Assembly (NCBI GenBank): GCA_030044455.1
Contig: JASHVU010000622.1
Span: forward strand, 1-7,391
Source of the DNA: Acidobacteriaceae bacterium
GTDB taxonomy: Bacteria; Acidobacteriota; Terriglobia; Terriglobales; Acidobacteriaceae
Direction: 5' to 3'
Length of the DNA: 7,391 nucleotides
Below the pieces are notes generated by a model that saw only the letters and a list, made by a program, of their open reading frames with translations, searched no databases and was not told the origin of the DNA. Shown in pieces: positions 1 to 5,626 of the stretch (position 1 is the stretch's first letter; every line of letters starts with the position of its first letter). A program made the position numbers and the translations under genes.

Positions 1-445
1 GGGAGCGGCAAGTAACTGATTCCAAACAGGATCAAAGATTTAGACCCCCTCGCAACCCGCTGATAACAAATGAGCTAAGACTCAAAGTCTTCATAAATAA
101 CAACTTAACTGCTGCGCTTTCGCGGCAGCTCATTCATGGGCAAAGGGATGATGCTTCGCCAAGGCTTGTTAACGATCGGGACGGCAGCGACTGGAGCGGA
201 TTTTTTCGAGTTCCAGCAGCGAGGAGGGACGCAAATCGGGCCATGCATCCGTTGTCACGCCAGTTGGTGGTCCCGCCACAGCCGTGGTTCCCCGCCTCGT
301 CTGGCCCGACGTTCGCTCGCAGCGTTCGCCAACCAAATGGTGGTTAACAGGCCCTACATTCAAACTGTATCGCATGGGCAGGAAATTACCGGCAACCCGG
401 AGCCCCAAAAACCGAAGATCCGTTTGCGGAGCCGGCAAACCACTG
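1..445. other. Gene-poor left end, no supported gene
   Basis: I find no convincing gene here. Open frames exist on both strands (for example 136-465 on + and 169-438 on -), but their translations look like random GC-rich sequence, rich in R, P, G and W without any family motif, and they overlap each other. The first 130 bases are noticeably richer in A and T than the rest and contain two small hairpins: AAGACT-CAA-AGTCTT at 77-91 and an 8-bp stem at 109-128. No tRNA-like T-arm or rRNA motif was seen. The stretch could be a decayed gene, the 3' flank of a gene outside the window, or a non-coding transcript; nothing visible decides between these. Confidence 0.5.
109..128 (-). terminator. Possible leftward terminator hairpin
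   Basis: CTGCTGCG (109-116) pairs with CGCGGCAG (121-128) over 8 bp with one G-T wobble and a CTTT loop. Read on the minus strand the stem is followed by a T-rich run (TTAAGTTGTTATTTAT, 93-108), as expected for a weak intrinsic terminator of leftward transcription. The nearest leftward gene, the DinB-family gene, ends about 320 bases away, so the link to it is only an inference. Confidence 0.3.
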
Positions 446-958
446 TTATTGGCGGTCAGCCTTGAGCACTTTGGCCGTCGTCACAATCTGGCCCACGTGG
501 CGCTGCGTGTGGTCCGCCACATGAATGAGCGCGCCGCCGATGGTGGTGGGCAACTGCTTGCGGCCCACAAAGCGCGGCGTGTTGAGGTCGGCGGTTGCGA
601 GCTCGCGAACGCGCGCTTCGGCGTTGGTGAATGAAACTTCAACTTCGGCGATGAGTTCGGCGAGAGACTCTTCGCCGGTTGACTCGGCTTTGAGCGCGGC
701 AAGTTGTTCTGCGCTGAGCTGGCCGCCCTCAGCGTAGGTAAGAATGCGGTCAGTGGATCGGGCGATGTGGCGGAGGTGGTAAGCGATGGTTGTGAGTCCG
801 AGCGGCGCGGAGTGGACCTCGGCGTCGGTGAGGCCGGCAGTCCATTTGGTGATGTCGTCGAGAGCGAGATCGAGCGCATGCAGAACGGCGCGGCCGGCGG
901 CGGGAACGTCGGTGTAGGTGCCTTGCAGCCAGGGCTCGATGTAGGGAGCGACATTCAT
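446..958 (-). CDS. DinB-superfamily metal-binding protein
   Basis: A 170-residue protein of the DinB/YfiT four-helix-bundle superfamily, the usual length for a single-domain member. Visible hallmarks are the histidine cluster YHLRH (H61, H64) in helix 2 and the HVADHTQRHVGQ segment (H146, H150, H154) near the C-terminus; members typically bind a divalent metal through three such histidines. Related proteins include thiol transferases and damage-inducible proteins of unknown role, so the substrate cannot be named. No signal peptide or membrane segment is seen, so it is probably cytosolic. The start ATG (956-958) has a GAAGG ribosome-binding site at 969-973, 10 bases upstream. It lies downstream of the BON gene on the same strand, with a 90-base gap, and may have its own promoter there. 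Family assignment is firm; function is not. Confidence 0.85.
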   Translation of the reverse strand: MNVAPYIEPWLQGTYTDVPAAGRAVLHALDLALDDITKWTAGLTDAEVHSAPLGLTTIAYHLRHIARSTDRILTYAEGGQLSAEQLAALKAESTGEESLAELIAEVEVSFTNAEARVRELATADLNTPRFVGRKQLPTTIGGALIHVADHTQRHVGQIVTTAKVLKADRQ

Positions 959-980
959 TGGGAAAGCACCTTCAGCCAGA

Positions 981-1011
981 ATGATAGCGCCTGAATTCCC
1001 CGTATGGTCGA
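981..1011 (-). promoter_or_regulatory. Possible promoter of the DinB-family gene
   Basis: On the minus strand TATCAT (981-986) matches five of six bases of the sigma-70 -10 consensus and lies about 22 bases before the start codon. The best -35 candidate is TCGACC (1006-1011), four of six, but the spacer is 19 bases, longer than ideal. Weak evidence from motif inspection only. Confidence 0.25.
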
Positions 1012-1048
1012 CCCCACCGGTATTCTTGCCGCACTGATCAGACGCCGC

Positions 1049-1588
1049 CTAATTGGGAACCACCTGCAGGTTATTCGTCACCGAAAAAATCCCGGGTACG
1101 CTGTTGGCGCGAATGCCGGCTGTGTCTTTATCACTCTGGTTGTCGACTACGCCCACGAGCGTTACATGGCCATTGTTGACGATGATGCGTATCGGTTTCT
1201 GGACGCCAAGATCATACTTCTCGAGGGACGGGAACCCATAGATGGCGCGGAACAACCGGATGCGCAACCCATCATCCATCGGTGAGAGCGGCAAGACCTC
1301 GATGTTATTCACGACCTGGTCAACGCCCTCAATATGCTTGATGGCATTCTGAGCATCGGACTTGAGCGAAGGCCGGCTTACCTGGCCGAGCAGGGTGACG
1401 GTTCCGCCCTGAACCTGGAAAGCAATATTGTCGAAGACGCCAAAATAGGGGAGCATCAGGAGTTCGTGACGCACCTCTCTCTGGATCCGAATTTGAGCGG
1501 GGTTTTGCGGTTCAGGCTGGGCCGTAACGAGCGGGGCTGCGGCGATTGCGAGCGACAGGAGAATCAGGACTTTCAGATTGCGATTCAT
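1049..1588 (-). CDS. Secreted double-BON-domain protein
   Basis: A 179-residue exported protein. Residues 1-23 form a signal peptide: basic MNRNLK, a hydrophobic core, then a VTA-Q cleavage site. Two BON domains follow, at about residues 31-99 (VQGGTVTLLGQVSRPSLKSDAQ and the end QVVNNIEVLPLS) and about 105-178 (VNNGHVTLVGVVDNQSDKD and the end SVTNNLQVVPN). Each shows the alternating strand-Gly-strand and conserved late NN of the fold. BON proteins such as OsmY act in the periplasm or at the outer membrane, often under osmotic or envelope stress, and are thought to bind phospholipid or the envelope surface. I chose the ATG at 1586-1588 over one nine codons upstream because it has a strong AAGGAG site 5 bases before it and starts directly with the signal peptide. 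Close resemblance to acidobacterial proteins is my recollection. No catalytic residues are expected. Confidence 0.9.
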   Translation of the reverse strand: MNRNLKVLILLSLAIAAAPLVTAQPEPQNPAQIRIQREVRHELLMLPYFGVFDNIAFQVQGGTVTLLGQVSRPSLKSDAQNAIKHIEGVDQVVNNIEVLPLSPMDDGLRIRLFRAIYGFPSLEKYDLGVQKPIRIIVNNGHVTLVGVVDNQSDKDTAGIRANSVPGIFSVTNNLQVVPN

Positions 1589-1593
1589 GGCTG

Positions 1594-1599
1594 CTCCTT
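1594..1599 (-). promoter_or_regulatory. Ribosome-binding site fixing the BON start
   Basis: On the minus strand AAGGAG lies 5 bases before the ATG at 1586-1588. The alternative ATG at 1613-1615 has no comparable site, so this motif decides the start. Confidence 0.75.
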
Positions 1600-1626
1600 G
1601 AAGAAGACGCCTCATGGCTTATCCAT

Positions 1627-1658
1627 ATGATGCGAGCATCATCGAATCGATTTGATGC
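1627..1658. repeat. Triple TGATGC/GCATCA palindromic cluster
   Basis: ATGATGC-GA-GCATCAT (1627-1642) is a perfect 16-base palindrome with a 2-base centre. A further TGATGC at 1653-1658 gives a second inverted pair with GCATCA (1636-1641), and between them sits the 8-base palindrome AATCGATT (1645-1652). The cluster lies 39-70 bases upstream of the BON start, where a promoter or operator is expected, and could bind a dimeric regulator or form alternative hairpins in the leader. I cannot name a regulator. Confidence 0.45.
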
Positions 1659-1724
1659 AAGTGCCTTCGGAAAAGCCTATTCCTGATGAGGAGCAATCGC
1701 GCCAGGCAGCTGCATTCCCGCCGT

Positions 1725-2531
1725 TTACCCCGCGCTCTTCACCCTGACCACGGTGATCTTCTCAAAGCCTTCTTCGAAGAGCGGCGGTTTGAGCTTTTCG
1801 GCCATGCGGCGCATCGCATCTTCACTCACCGAGCGGTCGCGCTGGCGGTTGCGCTCCAGGCACACTTCAAGAGGCACATCAAAAAAGACGGCCTGCACCT
1901 CGTAGCCAAAGCTCTTGGCCATCTTGATCCACTGGCGGCGCTCATGGACGGAGAGGTTCGTGGCGTCCACGTAGTTCCACGGCATGCGGGCGATGAGACG
2001 CGCGCGCAGCAGCGAACGCAACGTGGAGAAGACCAGCCCCTGGTAGCGCTGCTCCTCAACATCGTCGAAGAGAATATTGCGCAACAAGTCCGACGAGAGC
2101 GGGGTGACGCCACGCCGGCCGAACCAGGTGGTTTTGCCGGAGCCGGGCAACCCGATGGCGAGCACAACGTATCCCTTGGGAGCCTGCGGCGTGCGTTCCG
2201 ACTGAACGGGCTCAGCGCCAGCCGCAGAAGGCATCTCGGGCTGGGTCTCGACTTCGAGGCGGCCTGAGCCGGCCTGCTCGTTCCAGTCCTGGCGAGGCTG
2301 AGGGTGCCGTTGCGGCCGCGGTGCAGACGCGTGGCGCTGGTCGTGAGAGCGCGGTTCGTGCCCGCCAGATTGACGGTCTGAGCCTTGACGGTCTGAACCG
2401 GCCTGGCGGTCGCGCGCCCCTTCGTACGGATACTGCGGCACCAGCGGAGCCGGTTGATTTTGTGGAAGTTCCTGGCCGATTTTTCCCGTAGATTCCGATG
2501 TATTGGGTGCCCGTTTCGAACGTCTTCTCAT
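1725..2531 (-). CDS. P-loop kinase (AAA_33/polynucleotide-kinase type) with disordered N-terminus
   Basis: A 268-residue protein in two parts. Residues 1 to about 118 are low-complexity and probably disordered, rich in Q, R, P, S, D and G, with DRQ-GS repeats at 41-54. Residues about 119-268 form a P-loop kinase: Walker A GLPGSGKTT (127-135), D148-x-x-R151, which corresponds to the catalytic Asp and acceptor-binding Arg of T4 polynucleotide kinase (D35, R38), VDATN with D189, and an Arg-rich lid ERNRQRDRSV (226-235). This fits the AAA_33/COG4639 predicted-kinase group, which includes the kinase domain of bacterial and phage nucleic-acid 5' kinases. Transfer of ATP gamma-phosphate to a nucleic acid or small molecule is therefore likely, with the substrate unknown. 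No phosphatase or ligase domain is attached, unlike Pnkp. The ATG at 2529-2531 follows GAAGG (2536-2540) at 4 bases, slightly close. It is divergent from gapA. Confidence 0.8.
   Translation of the reverse strand: MRRRSKRAPNTSESTGKIGQELPQNQPAPLVPQYPYEGARDRQAGSDRQGSDRQSGGHEPRSHDQRHASAPRPQRHPQPRQDWNEQAGSGRLEVETQPEMPSAAGAEPVQSERTPQAPKGYVVLAIGLPGSGKTTWFGRRGVTPLSSDLLRNILFDDVEEQRYQGLVFSTLRSLLRARLIARMPWNYVDATNLSVHERRQWIKMAKSFGYEVQAVFFDVPLEVCLERNRQRDRSVSEDAMRRMAEKLKPPLFEEGFEKITVVRVKSAG
2370..2396. repeat. 15-base tandem repeat coding for DRQ-GS units
   Basis: TTGACGGTCTGA occurs at 2370-2381 and again at 2385-2396, a 15-base (five-codon) period. A degenerate third copy (TGGCGGTC) lies at 2404-2411. 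On the coding strand this gives the DRQAGSDRQGSDRQSG stretch of the kinase's disordered N-terminus. The in-frame period suggests growth by slippage. Confidence 0.6.
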
Positions 2532-2693
2532 TCCGCCTTCAACCCTGGCCCCTTATTTTCGATTTCGGGCCATCCCTGCAGTTCTGCATTGCTACCCGAA
2601 TACCACACTTGGCGACGCGGCTGCAAATTCTGTGCATTCCGTCACATACAGTACCATAGTGGGCCGGGCATCCAGGCGATGGCCCATTTTGCG

Positions 2694-2706
2694 CTCACAT
2701 TGTGAG
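2694..2706. promoter_or_regulatory. 13-base operator-like palindrome upstream of gapA
   Basis: CTCACA (2694-2699) and TGTGAG (2701-2706) form a perfect inverted repeat around one T. The TGTGAG half recurs at 2710-2715, and TCACA at 2729-2733 is its complement-like partner, so four related half-sites fall within 40 bases. Arrangement and position suggest protein binding; the regulator is unknown. Confidence 0.4.
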
Positions 2707-2709
2707 TTG

Positions 2710-2725
2710 TGTGAGCCTTTTCACT
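2710..2725. promoter_or_regulatory. Crp/Fnr-family-like binding site
   Basis: TGTGA (2710-2714), six bases, then TCACT (2721-2725) match nine of ten specified positions of the Crp consensus TGTGA-N6-TCACA. If the promoter at 2726-2753 is right, the centre (2717.5) lies about 42 bases before the predicted transcription start, the position of class II Crp activation. The match is seen in the sequence; the identity of the regulator and activation of gapA are inference, as Crp-like proteins outside Proteobacteria have varied specificities. Confidence 0.4.
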
Positions 2726-2753
2726 TCGTCACAAACGGCCCGGATGTTACGAT
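2726..2753 (+). promoter_or_regulatory. Possible gapA operon promoter
   Basis: TACGAT (2748-2753) matches four of six -10 bases and is preceded by TGT (2745-2747), an extended -10 element. TCGTCA (2726-2731), 16 bases upstream of it, matches four of six -35 bases. A start near 2760 would leave a leader of about 90 bases. A weak core promoter beside an activator-like site is a coherent arrangement, but this rests on motif inspection alone. Confidence 0.3.
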
Positions 2754-2851
2754 CAAGAGTTTGGTGGAAATACTTTTGGCTGCACTCCAGACACCGCACC
2801 TTACTGGTTTATTGACCCATCGACACACAGGAAATCAAGGAGAAATCAAAC

Positions 2852-3856
2852 ATGGCAGTAAAGGTTGGAATCAATGGCTTTGGCCGCATTGGGCGCAATG
2901 TTTTGCGCGCCGCGCTGGGCAACAACGACATCGACTTTGTGGCTGTAAACGATTTGACGAGCCCGGCAACGCTGGCCCACCTGCTCAAGTACGATTCGAT
3001 TCTCGGCAATCTTAAGAACGACATTTCGCACGGCGACGACTTTATCTCGGTCGACGGCAAGAAGATCAAGGTGTGGGCCGAGCGCGACCCCGCCAAGCTG
3101 CCCTGGGCAGATGTTGGCGCCCAGATTGTGGTTGAGTCTACCGGCCACTTTACCGACGCTACCAAGGCCAAGGCGCACCTCGGCTCGACTGTCAAGAAGG
3201 TCATCATCAGCGCTCCCGCAAGCAATGAAGACATCACAATTGTGATAGGCGTGAACGACGACAAATACGATGCGGCCAAACACAACGTGATTTCGAACGC
3301 CAGTTGCACCACCAACTGCCTGGCGCCGGTGGTCAAGGTTCTGCTGAAAGAAACCGGCATTTTGAGTGGCATCATGACCACCATCCACAGCTACACCAAC
3401 GACCAGGTCATCCTCGACTTTCCGCACAAGGACCTGCGCCGCGCCCGCGCTGCCGCGCTGAACATGATCCCCAGCTCAACCGGCGCCGCCAAGGCATTGA
3501 AGCTGGTGATACCTGAGACCGCCGGCAAGCTCGACGGCTTCGCCATCCGCGTGCCCACGCCAAACGTTTCGATCGTCGACCTCACCTACATCGCCGAGAA
3601 GCCGACCGACGCCAAGGCCGTCAACGCCGCGTTCAAGGCCGCCAGCGAAGGCGAACTGAAGGGCATTCTGGGCTACGATGAGAACCTCCTGGTTAGCTCC
3701 GACTTCAAGGGCAATGCGTTGTCTTCCATCGTTGACGCGCCGCTGACCAAGGTTGTGGGCCAGAGCGTGAAGGTGCTCAGCTGGTACGACAACGAGTGGG
3801 GTTACTCGAACCGCGTCGTGGACCTGATCGGCTTCCTCAAGAAGAAGGGGCTGTAA
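2852..3856 (+). CDS. gapA: Type I glyceraldehyde-3-phosphate dehydrogenase
   Basis: Cytosolic enzyme that oxidises glyceraldehyde-3-phosphate with NAD+ and phosphate to 1,3-bisphosphoglycerate, and the reverse in gluconeogenesis; it works as a homotetramer. At 334 residues it has the normal family length. The N-terminal Rossmann fold begins VGINGFGRIGRNVLRA (5-20), with N33-D34 as the cofactor-selecting pair favouring NAD+. The active-site motif SNASCTTNCLAP (148-159) carries the nucleophile C152, with partner H179 in TTIHSYTND. The S-loop contains PHKDLRRARAAA (191-202), with Pro 191 retained, and Phe 190 replaces the Leu common in NAD-specific enzymes. WYDNEWGYSNR lies at 311-321. The start ATG follows AAGGAGA (2837-2843) with good spacing. 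It heads the gapA-ridA-pgk run, with an 84-base hairpin element right after it. Assignment is certain; cofactor preference is inferred. Confidence 0.98.
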   Translation: MAVKVGINGFGRIGRNVLRAALGNNDIDFVAVNDLTSPATLAHLLKYDSILGNLKNDISHGDDFISVDGKKIKVWAERDPAKLPWADVGAQIVVESTGHFTDATKAKAHLGSTVKKVIISAPASNEDITIVIGVNDDKYDAAKHNVISNASCTTNCLAPVVKVLLKETGILSGIMTTIHSYTNDQVILDFPHKDLRRARAAALNMIPSSTGAAKALKLVIPETAGKLDGFAIRVPTPNVSIVDLTYIAEKPTDAKAVNAAFKAASEGELKGILGYDENLLVSSDFKGNALSSIVDAPLTKVVGQSVKVLSWYDNEWGYSNRVVDLIGFLKKKGL

Positions 3857-3864
3857 CAAGAGTT

Positions 3865-3950
3865 GTCAGGGATCAGGTGTCAGGGGTCAGTTGATGTTGC
3901 TCACGCGAGCGTTGTATCACTGAACCCGGAACCCTGATCCCTGATCCCTG
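3865..3950. repeat. Heptamer-built inverted repeat between gapA and ridA
   Basis: The left arm (3867-3890) reads CAGGGAT, CAGGTGT, CAGGGGT, CAG: three degenerate 7-base units. The right arm (3932-3950) reads CCCTGAT, CCCTGAT, CCCTG: the same unit inverted. CAGGGATCAGG (3867-3877) pairs perfectly with CCTGATCCCTG (3940-3950), followed by a further 7-bp block (3879-3885 with 3932-3938, one G-T pair). The interior also pairs: CAGTTGAT (3888-3895) with ATCACTG (3916-3922), then GCTC-ACGC-GAGC (3899-3910). The entire element can thus fold into one long imperfect hairpin. It resembles REP/BIME-type intergenic palindromes, and may stabilise gapA mRNA, attenuate read-through, or be a mobile miniature repeat. 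It contains no T-tract stronger than TATTT. Confidence 0.8.
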
Positions 3951-3957
3951 TATTTCC

Positions 3958-4365
3958 ATGCGCCAAAACATCAGCGGCGAATCTCCTTACGAGCCGGTTA
4001 TCGGCTTCTCGCGCGCGGTGCGCGTGGGGAACCTGGTGTATCTTGCCGGTACAGCTCCGGTAGGCGCCGAAAATGAGGATGCGGCCGGACAGACTCTGCG
4101 CGTCTTCGAAATCGCCGCCGAGGCTTTGGCGAAGTCCGGCGCAGGATTCCAAAACGTCGTTCGCACCCGCATCTACCTTACCCACGTGGATGACTGGGAA
4201 GTGGTGGGTCGCGTGCACGGGCAGTTTTTTTCTGAGATTCGTCCAGCGGCTACGATGATTGTTGTCGCCGGATTCATCAATTCCGCGTGGCGGGTCGAGA
4301 TCGAAATGGATGCCGTCATCCCACCTGTTCAGGACTCTACAAGTTTTCTTCCATTCTTCGCATAA
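3958..4365 (+). CDS. RidA/YjgF/UK114-superfamily protein lacking the catalytic Arg
   Basis: A 135-residue single-domain protein of the RidA (YjgF/YER057c/UK114) superfamily, the usual size. The fold signature is visible: VRVGNLVYLAGTAPV (21-35), the helix TLRVFEIAAEALAKSGAGF (46-64), VVRTRIYLTHVDDWEVV (67-83), IRPAATMIVVAGF (94-106) and VEIEMDAVIPP (113-123). Canonical RidA hydrolyses 2-aminoacrylate and related imines in the cytosol using an Arg in the PARS motif (Arg105 in E. coli). Here the matching position is Ala (PAAT, 96-99), so RidA deaminase activity is not expected; Arg-less Rid subgroups are known and mostly uncharacterised. The start codon has no Shine-Dalgarno sequence, as the heptamer element ends 7 bases before it, but the N-terminus aligns well with the family and no better start exists. 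It ends 20 bases before pgk, implying co-transcription. Confidence 0.9.
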   Translation: MRQNISGESPYEPVIGFSRAVRVGNLVYLAGTAPVGAENEDAAGQTLRVFEIAAEALAKSGAGFQNVVRTRIYLTHVDDWEVVGRVHGQFFSEIRPAATMIVVAGFINSAWRVEIEMDAVIPPVQDSTSFLPFFA

Positions 4366-4368
4366 ACC

Positions 4369-4376
4369 AAGGAAGG
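4369..4376 (+). promoter_or_regulatory. Ribosome-binding site fixing the pgk start
   Basis: AAGGAAGG lies 9 bases before the ATG at 4386. The frame stays open upstream to an ATG at 4287, inside the ridA-like gene, but that has no such site and would add 33 unrelated residues, so 4386 is chosen. Confidence 0.75.
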
Positions 4377-4385
4377 CCAATTGCC

Positions 4386-5600
4386 ATGCCCAAGCTTTCG
4401 ATTAAAGACATCGATCTGACCAACAAGCGCGTTTTCATCCGCGTCGATTTCAACGTGCCGCTGACTGAAGACGGCTCGACCATCACCGACGACACGCGCA
4501 TTGTGGCCACGCTGCCCACCATTGAATACGCGGTGCGGCATCGGGCCAAGGTGATTCTGGCCTCGCACCTCGGCCGCCCCAAAGGCAAACCGAACCCGAA
4601 GTACTCGCTCAGACCGGTGGCCATCAGGCTGCGCGAATTGCTCGATAGGAAGTTTCACGAAGGCATCAACGTGGCCTTTGCGCCCGACTGCGTTGGCGAA
4701 GTGGCGACTGAACTGGCGCATCAGCTTGAATCGGGCCAGGTGCTGCTGCTTGAGAATCTGCGCTACCACGCCGAAGAAGAAGCCAACGATCCGGCGTTCT
4801 CAAAAGCCCTGGCCTCGCTGGCCGAGATTTATGTGAACGATGCTTTCGGATCGGCCCATCGCGCGCACGCATCGACCGAGGGCATTACCCATTTCCTCAA
4901 GCCCGCCGTTGCCGGCCTGCTGATGGAGAAAGAAATCACTTACCTGAGCAAGGCGCTCGATAATCCCGAGAAGCCGTTTGTGGCCATCATTGGTGGCGCC
5001 AAGATCTCAGGCAAAATCGACGTAATTTCTAACCTTTTGGATAAGGTCGATACTCTGGTTATTGTCGGCGGTATGGCGTACACCTTTTATCGCGCCAAGG
5101 GCGTCACCACGGGCAAGTCGCTGGTTGAAGAAGACAAGATCGACCTTGCCAAAGCGACTCTCGACAAAGCCAGGAGTAAGGGAGTGGAATTCCTGCTGCC
5201 GGTGGACAACATCCTGGCCGACAAGTTTGCTGACGATGCCAGGACGCAGGTGTGGGACACTTCTGTCGATTTCCCTGCTGAGTGGCAGGGATTGGACATT
5301 GGCCCCAAGTCCATTGGCGCGATCGAAGACGTTATTTTGACGGCAAAGACGATCGTGTGGAACGGGCCTGCCGGCGTATTCGAGTTCCCGCACTTTGCTG
5401 TGGGCACCAACGCCATTGCCGAAGCCGTGGCGGCCAATCGCACGGCAATTTCAATCATCGGCGGTGGCGACAGCGTGAGCGCCATCAACCAGGCCGGCGT
5501 AGCCGACCAGATCACGCACATTTCCACCGGCGGAGGAGCTTCGCTTGAGTTTCTTGAAGGCAAGAAGCTGCCCGGCGTGGAAGCGCTCACGGACAAATAA
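4386..5600 (+). CDS. pgk: Phosphoglycerate kinase
   Basis: Transfers phosphate from 1,3-bisphosphoglycerate to ADP, giving 3-phosphoglycerate and ATP, the step directly after GapA; a cytosolic monomer. At 404 residues it is of normal bacterial length. The N-terminal substrate domain shows RVDFNVP (19-25), SHLGRPKG (60-67), ENLRYHAEEE (123-132) and NDAFGSAHRAHAS (151-163). The C-terminal nucleotide domain shows GGAKISGKI (203-211), WNGPAGVFE (325-333), GGGDSVSA (359-366) and STGGGASLE (380-388). All conserved ligand-binding motifs are present. The start follows a strong ribosome-binding site, with the ridA-like gene 20 bases upstream, so it is probably expressed from the gapA promoter. A heptamer repeat and a terminator follow the stop. 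Assignment is certain. Confidence 0.98.
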   Translation: MPKLSIKDIDLTNKRVFIRVDFNVPLTEDGSTITDDTRIVATLPTIEYAVRHRAKVILASHLGRPKGKPNPKYSLRPVAIRLRELLDRKFHEGINVAFAPDCVGEVATELAHQLESGQVLLLENLRYHAEEEANDPAFSKALASLAEIYVNDAFGSAHRAHASTEGITHFLKPAVAGLLMEKEITYLSKALDNPEKPFVAIIGGAKISGKIDVISNLLDKVDTLVIVGGMAYTFYRAKGVTTGKSLVEEDKIDLAKATLDKARSKGVEFLLPVDNILADKFADDARTQVWDTSVDFPAEWQGLDIGPKSIGAIEDVILTAKTIVWNGPAGVFEFPHFAVGTNAIAEAVAANRTAISIIGGGDSVSAINQAGVADQITHISTGGGASLEFLEGKKLPGVEALTDK

Positions 5601-5609
5601 AACAAAGGC

Positions 5610-5625
5610 CAGAGATCAGAGGTCA
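5610..5625. repeat. Short heptamer repeat after pgk
   Basis: CAGAGAT (5610-5616) and CAGAGGT (5617-5623) followed by CA form two 7-base units of the same CAGRGRT pattern seen after gapA, here on the same strand and without an inverted partner. It lies 10 bases after the pgk stop and abuts the terminator stem. It may be a degenerate relative of the larger element; with only two units, chance is possible. Confidence 0.4.
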
Positions 5626-5626
5626 A

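Larger units (their letters stand above)
2532..2851. other. Divergent intergenic region between kinase and gapA
   Basis: This 320-base stretch holds no supported gene; the frames that cross it run into neighbouring genes out of frame and look non-coding. It must carry the leftward kinase promoter and the rightward gapA promoter. Visible structure comprises an inverted repeat TGGGCC (2660-2665) and GGCCCA (2681-2686) followed by TTTT, a 13-base palindrome (2694-2706), a Crp/Fnr-like site (2710-2725) and a plausible gapA promoter (2726-2753). The last roughly 90 bases are probably the gapA leader. I saw no convincing kinase promoter. Confidence 0.6.

Noticed and set aside
1686..2267. 193-codon rightward open frame opposite the kinase gene
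   Set aside because: The opposite frame encodes Walker A, the D-x-x-R pair and the Arg-rich lid; this one is rich in H, R and A without motifs.
2660..2690. TGGGCC/GGCCCA hairpin followed by TTTT as a terminator
   Set aside because: The loop is 15 bases, the stem only 6 bp and the T-run short, and no gene ends upstream on that strand.
2503..3015. Rightward open frame across the kinase start, the intergenic region and the gapA 5' end
   Set aside because: It overlaps gapA out of frame, ignores the promoter region and has no recognisable domain.
2846..3427. Long open frame (193 codons) antisense to gapA
   Set aside because: It lies wholly over gapA, has no ribosome-binding site or family motif, and is expected from the high-GC codon use of gapA.
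3865..3950. CRISPR-like array in the gapA-ridA gap
   Set aside because: Units are only 7 bases, contiguous and inverted, without spacers.
4287..4385. N-terminal extension of pgk by 33 codons
   Set aside because: It would overlap the ridA-like gene, lacks a ribosome-binding site and adds residues not found in Pgk; the ATG at 4386 has a strong site.
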